Assembly (NCBI GenBank): GCA_018136815.1
Contig: CM030932.1
Coordinates: 2,254,234 to 2,318,233 of the forward strand
Length of the DNA: 64,000 bases
DNA from: Isochrysis galbana
Taxonomy: Eukaryota; Haptophyta; Isochrysidales; Isochrysidaceae
Direction: 5' to 3'
Position numbers and translations under genes: made by a program. The notes beneath the pieces were generated by a model. It saw only the letters and a list, made by a program, of their open reading frames with translations. It made no database searches and was not told the origin of the DNA. Shown here piece after piece: positions 55,500-64,000 of the stretch. The first letter of the stretch is position 1, and every line of letters starts with the position of its first letter.

Positions 55500-56450
55500 T
55501 TTGACCCTCGAGTCCTCGTTCTCTCTCTCTCTCTCCTCTTTTTCTGGTGAGCGCCCCTGGTTCTGCTCATCAGAGGGGGTTCGTTTAACATATGTTTCCG
55601 GCCTGTTACAGTGAATGTTTGAGTGCAGAGTGTTGGTTTGTGTGGTTTTTTTACCCGCTATATCGCCTGTTGGTGACCTGCAGCCCCCTGAGTACCCCAA
55701 GCCCCGAGTCTTCCGAGCCAGCCTTTCGAGTCTACGAGTCCCTACGAGTCCCAAGTAAGCGGTATCTGCTCGCCGCGCCCTTTCTTACATCCTCCGTCCC
55801 TCCGATTCGCGTTCCGTGCCACTCTCCCGTCCATTCCACATATGCCCGTCATTTGCCCTCCCCGTTCTCCCGATGAGCCCGTTCCGGGCTCCCCGGACGA
55901 ACCGTGCGCCGCGCTAGCCACCGGTGCGCCTTCGCGACTCGTTTCCAAAGAGGAAACGAGCTTCGCTCCGACAAGCACAAAATCCGCGCTCGCGCCTTCT
56001 TCGGCCGTCGCCCCTCCGAGTTCCCAAGGTGGAGAGGACCTTTCATCCCCCGCCCAAGAGTCACTCAATGCCCCATCCGAACCCGAGCCACCCAAGCCAC
56101 CCCAAGCCGAGGTTGGAGCTCCAAAGAGCTCCGCCTCTCCCCTTGAAGAACTCCTCCTCCCAGCGCCGCCCAAGTACGCCCAAGTCGCGCCTCCGCCCAC
56201 CGAAATCATGCCACCCCCGCGGGGCCCCGACTACACTCCCCTCACAGGGGCGGGCATTGCACCACCCGCAGCCGAAGACCCACCACCGGTCTTCGCGCTA
56301 CTTTCCTTCGCCGATCCGTTGCCCAGTGTCCATTCCTCCCTCGCTCCCTCCGTGGTGAGCGCCGCGGATGACGCCGCCTCCGTGCGATCGGTCGCTGCTA
56401 TGCGCACGCACGGTGTCTCAATGGGCGCTGGACTCTGTCGCCAAAAATAG
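55500..56450 (+). mobile_element. Retroelement Gag N-terminal fragment and leader
   Basis: ORF from ATG 55842 (203 codons), acidic and Pro/Ser-rich, resembles the Gag N-terminus at 29.8-30.3 kb in composition and short shared motifs (TSTKS, SSA, PP-x-R-x-DY). The 340 bp before it include a CT microsatellite, as does the leader of that other copy. It is cut at about 56450, where repeat C starts. Relationship is by eye and moderate. Confidence 0.45.
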
Positions 56451-57386
56451 ACCATAAGAGCACGTGGTAGATTTGTATATGGACATTTGATAGCTCAATT
56501 CGACTGATGTCCCACAATTGACGGAACGACACCTTGCCGCGCGATGCTCCACCCTGGCTGCTCCTGCTCCTGCTGCAGCTGCAGCCCTCGCATGCGCATG
56601 TAGCGCAAACGCGTGGGCCCAAGCCAGGCCGCCTTCGGGTTTTGCGTCCTTGAACGCCCCGGGCGCGACCGGCTCATTGCGTTGTACGGCCCCCAGGAAG
56701 AGTTGCACCTCCGGGCGTCCGAGCCAACGCTTGCCAACGTCAAGCGAGCCAAAGCAGTGGGGCTCGAGCGCAAGCGAATCAAGGCATTCCTGCAGCGCGT
56801 GGGGCGAGGATGGGTCAGTATGGATGTGTGCCACCCTCGAGACCCCGCGTGCCCCCTACCGGTGGCCCCCCACACTGCTCGCGACTCGCGAGAGGTGTGG
56901 GCTCACCATGCACCATGCCCACTACCTCCAAGCCATTCTTCGGCCGATCGCGGGCGATGGCCCTTCGCGGAAGCTCCGCGTTTCTTATAGTGATGCGCCC
57001 CTTATTCATTTCTCTGATTCCCTCCCGTGGGCGACCGTGTCATTCTCCCAAAATAGACCGCCACGCCCGGGGGGAGGGAGGGGGAGGGGGGTCACTCACC
57101 GACGCCATTGCCTTTCGTGGGGCGGGAGGGGTTCGTGTGGGGGGGAGACGGTTGCCGGGGCAGGTAGGGGGGGACCCTGCGGAATCCTTGGACACCCAGG
57201 GGAGGTGGAAAATAGTGGTTAAAAAGAGTGAGTGACCGGGCTAGTGCAATGGCGAGGGCAAGGAAGGGGCGGGCCTCCGATCCACTGCCCACTCCCACTG
57301 CGACGCAGAGCAGAGTGGGCTCTACGCGCTGCCCATTGCAGCAATGGTCCACCGGACATGGTCAGGAGAAGGGCGAAACTATATGA
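56451..57386. other. Repeat C copy and unassigned DNA
   Basis: Repeat C at 56470-56530 (ATGGACATTTGATAGCTCAA ... TGACGGAACGACACC). Minus ORF 56418-56834 has a protein-like stretch (GSLDVGKRWLGRPEVQLFLG) but no family I know. The terminal motif AGTGAGTGACCGGGCTA lies at about 57229-57245. Confidence 0.4.
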
Positions 57387-57923
57387 TTAGACCCCACACA
57401 CCATAACATGCGAGAGCACGATGGTAGACGTCACAGCAACCTCCTTGACACCGTAAATGAGGTCCCCTTTCAGAAAGCCGGTGAGTGCACACCATTCGCC
57501 TGCTGCCCAGCCGCGCCAGGACATACCATAAGAGAAGACGGCTGGGACATCCGATTGGATGAGCAGATGGCCCGCCCAAGCGAAGAGGTACCATAAGGGT
57601 GGCAGCCATACCAACCTGAGCAGACGAGAGGAGGTTGATTTCGTGCCGACGAGAGTACGCCACAGTAAGAGAAAGCTGAGCACATATCCCGCTGCGTGGA
57701 GGCAGTTCGACATTGAGTTGTAGTGGTGCACCTCGTACGCCTGGCACAGCTCGGTGTACGGCCTGTTGTGCGCCACATCAGATACATCAGCCGTTTCGAC
57801 TGCACGCTGCGCCTCTGGTCCGTGGATGAGCCCGATGAGCGCAGCGCCTCGGTTCTGCACCACCCACATCGCTGCGTACGCCATGAGGCCAGCGAGCGCG
57901 CCCGTGAGCTGCCGTGCCGCCAT
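57387..57923 (-). CDS. Mpo1-like (DUF962) ER membrane protein
   Basis: Single exon, 178 codons from ATG 57923 (MAARQLTGALAG); the frame is open upstream to 58175 but that part is Arg/Pro-rich and less protein-like. Yeast Mpo1, the named member of this family, is an iron-dependent ER dioxygenase in 2-hydroxy fatty acid alpha-oxidation. Seen: YEVHHYNSMSNCLHAAGYVL (the conserved H-x-x-x-x-N-x-x-x-H at the start of a membrane hairpin), LPPLWYLFAWAGHLLIQSDV followed by PAVF (conserved AW-GH...P-F with the second His), then WSWR-like MSWRGWAAGEW. The four family His-type residues H in EVHHYN, CLHAAG and AGHLL are present. About four membrane segments. Family length 150-200 aa fits. Confidence 0.78.
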   Translation of the reverse strand: MAARQLTGALAGLMAYAAMWVVQNRGAALIGLIHGPEAQRAVETADVSDVAHNRPYTELCQAYEVHHYNSMSNCLHAAGYVLSFLLLWRTLVGTKSTSSRLLRLVWLPPLWYLFAWAGHLLIQSDVPAVFSYGMSWRGWAAGEWCALTGFLKGDLIYGVKEVAVTSTIVLSHVMVCGV

Positions 57924-58504
57924 CGTCGTTGCAGTCTCTGCCGCCGGCCGCTGGCCGCCGACCCTCGCCCGCGCTCCGTCGGTTCGTCGCGGCGATGAAC
58001 GCGGCCTGTTAGAAAACGTGACGGATCCTCTTATGTTCACGGACACACGCCCTGGTCCCCGGCCCTTCCCTTCCCTGCCATCAGGCGACTCCCCCCCGTA
58101 AACGGGGATGGGCGTCACAGGCTTAGATATGGTCCGATGGTACGTGCCTCTCCTCCCCGGCGATCTAATTCTCAACCTCCCTCCCTCCTGTGCCGACCGA
58201 GCAGGCAGCGCTCAGTCCCGACTTGATCACAGAAACAGGCGCGGGACTTACCGTTGCCAATCTTTCGGTTGGCTGAGCTCTCGCTCTCGCCCACCCTCCT
58301 TCTCGGCTCTCTTTCCCTCTCCTGCGACAGGCCACGCGTTCTTGGTGGTTTGATGGTGATGCCAAGCCGAGTTTGGACGTGCGGGGGCGGCTCTGACGGT
58401 GGCGTTGTGGCTCCTGAGCACCTGGCCCCTGGGGCCTGCGGCTCGTCGCGGCGCCTTCGCGCTTGCGCTTCGTGGCACTCACTCACTGCCTCGGCGATCG
58501 GCGC

Positions 58505-58620
58505 GGCGGTGAGAGATGGCAGCGAGAGAGAGGGAGAGGGGGGGAGAGAGGGAGAGGGAGAGGGAGAGGGAGAGGGAGAGAGAGAGAGACGAGAGAGAGA
58601 GAGAGAGAGAAGCCCCACGA
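58505..58620 (-). repeat. GA/CT microsatellite
   Basis: GA-rich on plus, CT on minus; about 600 nt upstream of the Mpo1-like start on its sense strand and also at the outer edge of the copia LTR-like sequence. Which of the two it belongs to is unclear. Confidence 0.6.
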
Positions 58621-58834
58621 CCCTATGCTGTTCTATTTCAGAAGAATAGTCCGCACCCCCGAAACCAAGGATAAAGGAAAGAGGGGGAAGAAGGCGACGA
58701 GGCGGAGGGAAGGGAAGTAAGGGCGGTGTCGGATAGAAGGTAGAAGATACCTGTCTAGCAATCTTTAGCTGTTAGCCCTGAATCTTCCGTTACTTTTATT
58801 TCAGAAGAAGAGTTGCGTGGCGAGGAGATTCACA
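58620..58834 (-). repeat. Putative copia 3' LTR
   Basis: Read on the minus strand, Pol is followed by a polypurine tract (GGGGGGGGGAACC, 58835-58847) and then TGTGAATCTCCTCGCCACG, the expected LTR start with TG. The far end is not defined. Similarity to 39149-39215 supports a repeated LTR. Confidence 0.6.
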
Positions 58835-58860
58835 GGTTCCCCCCCCCAAAATATCCCCGA

Positions 58861-59559
58861 TCATCGCCACCGCCGCTGGCGATGCTTGCGCTGCTCCCAC
58901 GCAGACATATCAAGCACCTGCAAAGGTGCGCAGTCGTTTAGAAGGGATAGGAGACGGCAGAAGGGAGCGGGCCCAAGGGGCTTGGTGAGGATGTCAGCAA
59001 GCATAAGGTTACCGGGGACATGTCGCATAGCGAGGGCGCGCTTAGCATCGAGATCGCGGAGGAAAGCGGCGGCGCGCATTATGTGCTTGGTCTTTTTGAA
59101 GGCAACGGGGTCGAGGGACATGTTGATGGCAGACTTGGAGTCGGAGCACAGAAGGGTAGGGCCATCCGGCGGGAGAGATAGGTCGACAAGCAAATCCCGG
59201 ATGAAGAGGATGTCGCGGGCAGCAAGCATGGCACCGAAGTACTCGGCCTCGGCGCTCGACAACGAGACGGAGCGTTGGGTCTTGGAGAACCAGTGGACAG
59301 GACAGCCGTACAGAAAGAAGATGGCGCCCGTACAAGAGAAGCGAGATTCCCAATTTGAGTCGACATGGACTAGAAAGGGCAGCGAGGGATCCGGGCGAAA
59401 GAGCAGAGCGCAGGTGGAGGAGTCACGCACGTAGCAAAGGACGCGGACGGCAGCGGCGAAGTGCGTAGGACCAGGGTTGGTCATGAAGCGTGAGAGCTGC
59501 GAGGCTCGGCCAACACCTGAGGGGGAATCAGGGTCACACAAGGGGGCGGTTCCTTGCAC
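58861..59559 (-). pseudogene. Ty1/copia Pol C-terminal fragment (RNase H)
   Basis: A 232-codon open frame covering the end of copia Pol: FMTNPGPTHFAAAVRVLCYV (linker after reverse transcriptase), VHVDSNWE with CTGAIFFL (RNase H strand with first catalytic Asp), WFSKTQRSVSLSSAEAEYFG (SKxQ...SSxEAEY, second catalytic residue), LLCDSKSAINMSLDP-type segment LLCSDSKSAINMS, KTKHIM and ADILTKPL. It ends just before the polypurine tract. Upstream reverse transcriptase, integrase and Gag are missing, so it is a 3' fragment. Confidence 0.88.
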
Positions 59560-59814
59560 CAGCGATACCTGAAGGCGCGACTTAGCCTAAAAACGCGAGG
59601 AGCACGCAAGGAGGTAAGCCAGGTGAGGGGCAAGCAGGCGACAAGGGAGGCGACAAAGGAGGCGAGGGCAACAGGGGCGAATGTCGAATGTAGGATCCTG
59701 CGACGGTGACTAGTGACTAGCCTGCAAGGAGGGGACATAGAAACGCAGACAACTTCTAAAACAAAAAGGTAAAAGGTCGATCGCGGATGCGACACTGAGG
59801 GGACCCTCGGGTTC

Positions 59815-60170
59815 CCCCAGAGGGCCCAGCTGGGCCAGCTCAGGGGGCAGTGGAGGCTGGGGCTGGGCCCCTGGCCTCTCCTGCCTCTCCCTCGCTGGCC
59901 TCGCTTGTCCTGGGTGCCCTCCTGGCGGCTCAGGTGGTCTGTGGCTCAGTGGTGGAGTGGGGGGTCAGTACGATCAGGGGCTAGTGCAGGCGAATGCGTG
60001 TGGCGCGCGGTGCGCGCTCGGCGAGGGTCTGTGCCAGAGTGATGTCAGCTCAGCCCCTGCCAGCAGGCAGGGGCTGAGTTTGAGTGTGCAGGCCCACCCA
60101 GGGGGTGTCTGCGATGGAGGAAGGGGGGCACGGGGCCCCCATGACCCTATCAGTTTTACTGATAGTTGAA
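59815..60170 (+). repeat. Element A module 1 with terminal hairpin
   Basis: Clean copy of module 1 (GGGCAGTGGAGGCTGGGGCT ... TCTGCGATGGAGGAAGGGGG) ending GGGCCCCCATGACC and a perfect 8-bp hairpin CTATCAGT, TTT, ACTGATAG (60147-60165). TGGCTCAGTGG at 59942 fits a tRNA-type A-box consensus, but a convincing B box was not found. Confidence 0.7.
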
Positions 60171-61900
60171 CCATCGAGAGAAAAGGAGGGGTTGTCTCTC
60201 GAAATCGAACGTGAGACGCTCGAAATTCGACTCGAAAACACGAGGCTGTCCGTCAATTCCAATTCTGCATTCTGCACGTCAACGCTCAACGCGAAAACAA
60301 AACTACTTTTTGTGCTCCATGTTGGGATGTTGTGCTATAAAAACGGGCGAACTATTGACTGGCCCGTGCTTGGCGGGCACGACTTGTGTGTCTTCGAACG
60401 TGAATGGCCCTGGAGGCCATCCGTGTGTACACAAACACAAATTCCAAAAGTTGGCTCGAGACGGAGACGAGCGCGAAAACGTTTTTGGGTCTGTGTGTTG
60501 AATAATGGCGTCGAAAATGTGCATATCTCTCATAAGAGTCTGCCTAATACACCCATTTCCAGTAGCATACCCTAAGATCGCGTGATAAAACCTCAATCTT
60601 GACTTAGTGAATTTTCACCTTTAGAAGTTAAAAGCCTTGTTTGACCGCCCCACAAAGAGCGTGTCATCAAGCATGAGCACAGGCTTTTCGTCTGGTGTCA
60701 ATGGACAAGGGAAATGCAGGCATGGTGGAGTAAACCATTTACAAGACACAACGACGCGAGAACAGGATAGATACAATCGATGGTAAAAGTAGTGGAGAGG
60801 GGAGGATTCCACGCGGAAAAAAGGGCCCGAACATGTTGGCAACGAGGGACAAAGCGCATGGCCCAAGGTGCAGTTGCTGTCTCGTACTGCCACTATGCGA
60901 TCTCGACAGCGCCTGGAAGGACGCTGGTGGCATGTACAGGCGCTTCCTCATGAAGCCTGGATGAAGGACCCAATAACGAGATACACTTGTAGGATGAAAA
61001 CCAAATCAAACCTGCAAAGGCAAGGACTAGCTGTTAAGGTCAAAGTCGAGCGGGTGTGTAATGAATATTGCAAGACATGGATTCCTTCCAGGCATGTGGT
61101 GTGGCCTGGTTGGGGCATAAGTACGTGCAAGAGTATACGGCAATTGAGAAGACGTCGGGCCCGTGGTCGCAACAAGGCGACGAGGCACGCCGGTCAAGCT
61201 ATTGCCGAGAGCAGGATTGGGAGTTGAGAAAGGGTAAACACAAGTGGTTGAAATTGATCTACTTGCGCGCGCGTGTTGGCCCGGAAGTGGACAGGGGAAT
61301 GGTTGGCAGCTCAGAGATGTCTTTTCCTCGGTCGTTCTCAGTCCCCGGCTACTACCCCGGACTCAATCACAGCCAAGAGTGTGAATCACATCAATGCCGC
61401 CTCCTGACGGGTCCGGGTTTGGGTGCCCTGCCGCCGGACTATTGTTGAGAAAGAGAGGAGGAAAGGGGAAGGTGGAGGGGGGAAGCGAAGGGCAAAGCGG
61501 CGCACCGAGTACACCCTCAGGCACCCATGCGTTGAGTTGGGAGCGAGGAGAATTGATCTGAGCGAACGAAAAAAGGGAGGAGACACATAAAGCGGAGAGT
61601 TGGGCATGTAGCAAGGCACATGCAGTAGTAATAAATGGTACCGTGTTTGGGAAGGGGCGACCGCACGGCCAGTCAGTTGCCACAGCTTGATCACGGAAGC
61701 GCTTTCGCACGGCTGTGGACCCGGTGTGCCATGGACACACGCCGGGCTAGAAAGCCGAGCTTCGGTGTGTCGGGCTGTCACGTGTGTGCCGAGAGTGGGC
61801 GACCATGGGGGGCCCGGGAGGTGGCGTGCTGGAGGGAGAGATAGGGAGTAAGGGAGAGAGAGGCGCGCTGTCAGGTTAGTGGATCACGTTTTGATGTCAC
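60171..61900. other. Intergenic DNA, no gene seen
   Basis: AT-richer than its surroundings. ORFs up to 131 codons on both strands have no recognisable domain. Some may be decayed retroelement coding (minus strand, 60620-60950), but no motif is clear enough to call. Confidence 0.4.
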
Positions 61901-62394
61901 CGCGACGCTACATTGGAAGGCAACAGTGATGACTCCTCATCCAGCGACAAGAGCTCTCTCTCCCCGAGGGTGGGAGGAGGGAAGGGAGGGTGGGAAGGAG
62001 GGGTGGGAGGGCGAGGAGGGGTTTGGGTTGAGGATCCCGTTCCCCACCTTGTAGCGAGCAGATGGAGTCGATGGGCAGGGGGGAGGGAGGGGAAAGACGG
62101 AGAAGGGGGAGGGGGGGGACGAAGAGGGGAAGAAGCTCACCTGGGCTCGGGTCCGCAGGCCGCGCCCCTCGGCCCGACGCGACGTCGCTCGCCCCCTCCC
62201 CCCCCGCGCTCGCCGCCCGAGGGGGAGGGCAAAAAGAAAACTCCCTGCCGCTTGGCTACAACAAAACACGAGGACGGCCTCGGCGCCTCCTCCGTACTCT
62301 ACGAGCGATTTACAACAGACTTGTGGTCTTCATACAAAGGAAAATGGGAGAACCAAGTACAGAATATATTAATTTGGAGACTTGGTGTGTAAGT

Positions 62395-62765
62395 GAGTTC
62401 CCCTCCCTCTCTCTCTCCTCTCTCCTCTGTCTCTCTCCCCCCTCTCTCCCTCTCTCCCTCCCCTCTCTCGTCCAAGAGACTTTCTTACTGAATCGAACAA
62501 CAAAATATCCCCCGCAGAGTAAACCACAAGCCCTCGCGTGTTTTCTTTTTGATCGGCCCTCTCCTCGCGCGGGCACAACCCCGTGGCGAGTGGCTCTCTC
62601 TCTCTCTCTCTCTCTCTCCTCTCCCTCCCTCCCTCCCGTCCCTTTCCCTCTCTCTCCTCTCTCTCCACTCTCTCTCTTCTGTCTCTCTCCCCCTCCCTCT
62701 CTCTCCTCTCTCCTCTGTCTCTCTCCCCCCCTCCCTCTCTCCCTCCTCTCTCCTCTCCACCCCGT
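62395..62765 (+). promoter_or_regulatory. Sense-strand C/T tract upstream of eIF3b
   Basis: Two CT blocks (62400-62472, 62600-62762) separated by about 120 bp. The second ends about 20 nt before the eIF3b start codon. The overlapping ORFs are low complexity. Confidence 0.55.
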
Positions 62766-62780
62766 GCGTGCTGCGCCGCG

Positions 62781-64000
62781 ATGCCCTCACCCTCCGCCGA
62801 GGAGCCTGACGACGAGATTGACGACCTAGAGGAGGAGCCGCAGCTGGACACGTCGTTCAAGCAGACAGTGGTGGTCGACGGGCTTCCGGTCGTCACCAAG
62901 GAGAAGCACGAGAAGCTCCTCAATGTCGTGCGCAAGTTCTTCTCGCAGGTGCACACGAGTGGGGAGAAGGGGAGAGGGAGGGAGAAGGGGGAGAGGGAGG
63001 GAGAAGGGGGAGAGGGAGAGAGAAGGGGGAGGGAGAAGGGGGACAGGGGAGAGGGGTAGAGAGGAAGAGGGAGAAACGGGGGGAGAGAGAGGGAGAGAAG
63101 GGGGGAGAGTTGTGGAGACAGGGGGAGAGTTGAGATGGAGTGAGGAGAGGGGAGAGCGGCAGAGAGAGCGTGAAGGGCGGGCACCGGGAGTGCTCTGGCA
63201 GAGGAGGGGGGGAGGGGGAGGGCGACGTGCCAGGGCATGAGTATAGACAGAGAGGGAGGCACAGAGCGAGCACCTCACGTGCAACTGGCCGGCTGTTTAC
63301 CTCATCGCTAGGCCAGTGAGGGTCGTGGCCGCGTTGCGTGGCAAAATAAATGAACGAGACGTCTGCCAGAGAAATCTGGGCGCTGACTGCATTCGACCAA
63401 TGTCTCACTTATCTTGCTTACCTCGACAGGTCGGTACGATTATCGAGGATGGACTCGATCTTCCGGTCGATGACTCCGGCTCGACTCTCGGCTTTGCTTT
63501 TATCCAGTTTTCAGCCAAGGAAGAGGCCCAGGCTGCCATCGTCAAGGCCAACGGCTACAAACTCGACAAGTCTCACACCTTCATTGTGAACTCGTTCGAG
63601 GATTATGCCAAGTATATGGCTATCTCAGACGTGGAGCAGGTGCAAGAGCGCGCATGAGCCCGGTACTGCTGGTCCTTGCGTCGTGGTGACAAGACTTACA
63701 CCGTGCGGAGATGCGTGATGAGGCAGACTCACGATGCCATGCAGCTTGAGTGATCCCACGAGCGGCGAGACGCCCTGATCTCATCAGAGGTCGCCTAAGT
63801 GCCTGGAGACTGGCTTGCTGGGATTGAGCCAGATCTTGCAACCCACATCAACTGCGATGGTGCATCATTCTTTTTGTGAGACTGCATCTTCTATTTCTGA
63901 CTGCTCTATCCTATCTCTTGCTGCAGCCGTTCGTGCCCCCGCCATACGTTCCCCGCGAGAACCTTCACCACTGGCTTCTCGACGAGGGCGCCCGCGATCA
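62781..64000 (+). CDS. EIF3B: Eukaryotic translation initiation factor 3 subunit B, N-terminal part
   Basis: Join(62781..62948, 63430..63639, 63927..>64000); GT-AG, phase 0; runs off the window. eIF3b is a core scaffold of eIF3 on the 40S subunit. Seen: acidic N-terminus (EEPDDEIDDLEEEPQLDTSF), VVVDGLPVVTKEKHEKLLNV (start of the RRM, RNP2-like), GSTLGFAFIQFSAKEEAQAA (RNP1-like), NGYKLDKSHTFIVNSFEDYAKY (the hallmark end of the eIF3b RRM), then ENLHHWLLDEGARDQ, matching the NLRxWL...RDQ start of the beta-propeller. ATG 62781 fits the family start. The RRM is split by a 481-nt intron rich in GA (62949-63290). About 150 of an expected ~700 residues are in view. Confidence 0.93.

Noticed and set aside
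59942-59952. tRNA-type A box in element A, suggesting a SINE
   Set aside because: TGGCTCAGTGG fits the consensus but no B box at the right distance was found, so not called.

Overview
The window is nuclear DNA of a GC-rich, intron-bearing microbial eukaryote, most plausibly a unicellular alga. The grounds are GT-AG introns of about 65-480 nt, typical eukaryotic genes (eIF3b, Dbp10/DDX54, a J-protein, DNMT5) and a crowd of eukaryotic transposons. A DNMT5-type cytosine methyltransferase fused to a SNF2 ATPase is known from several algal groups (haptophytes, pelagophytes and other stramenopiles, prasinophytes) and from fungi. I cannot choose among the algal groups from sequence alone.

Layout. 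1-1.6 kb: dispersed repeat, a 59-bp minisatellite and a C/T tract. 1.6-4.1 kb: TMEM104-like membrane transporter (+), first exon not found. 6.0-13.6 kb: DNMT5 (-), four exons, about 2,435 aa, with a tudor-like N-terminus. 13.8-17.8 kb: microsatellite, broken SAP-piggyBac transposase, a helix-turn-helix-like ORF and a GC-hairpin array. 18.5-19.8 kb: intronless TPR-like tail-anchored protein (+). 20-32.5 kb: nested transposon graveyard, with LINE fragments, a hAT copy with its 8-bp target duplication inside a LINE, a retroelement (-) carrying Gag, a Dcm-like cytosine methyltransferase and an aspartic protease that runs into a 100-bp assembly gap, and a second hAT fragment. 34.0-37.6 kb: six-exon TPR-J-domain protein (+). 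40.1-41.3 kb: secreted Kelch protein (-). 43.9-46.5 kb: six-exon GPH/MFS_2 transporter (+). 49.1-52.8 kb: eight-exon DDX54/Dbp10 RNA helicase (-). 52.9-57.3 kb: repeats, a 1.08-kb foldback transposon and a Gag fragment. 57.4-57.9 kb: Mpo1/DUF962-like ER protein (-). 58.6-59.6 kb: Ty1/copia 3' end (-). 62.8-64 kb: start of eIF3b (+), running off the window.

How it fits together. The host genes are unrelated housekeeping or membrane genes, each an independent transcription unit; there are no operons. The strongest thread is DNA methylation and transposons. The host maintenance-type methyltransferase DNMT5 lies 12 kb from a retroelement that carries its own cytosine methyltransferase, and the DNA between them is packed with decayed LINE, hAT and piggyBac copies. 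A second thread is that six of eight host genes have a C/T tract on the sense strand directly upstream of, or within a few hundred bases of, the start codon. A third is a dispersed 0.86-kb element (called element A here) whose copies end next to short hairpins with different stem sequences but conserved pairing.

Exon joins were made by eye from splice signals, phase continuity and protein similarity recalled from family knowledge; no alignment or transcript data were available.
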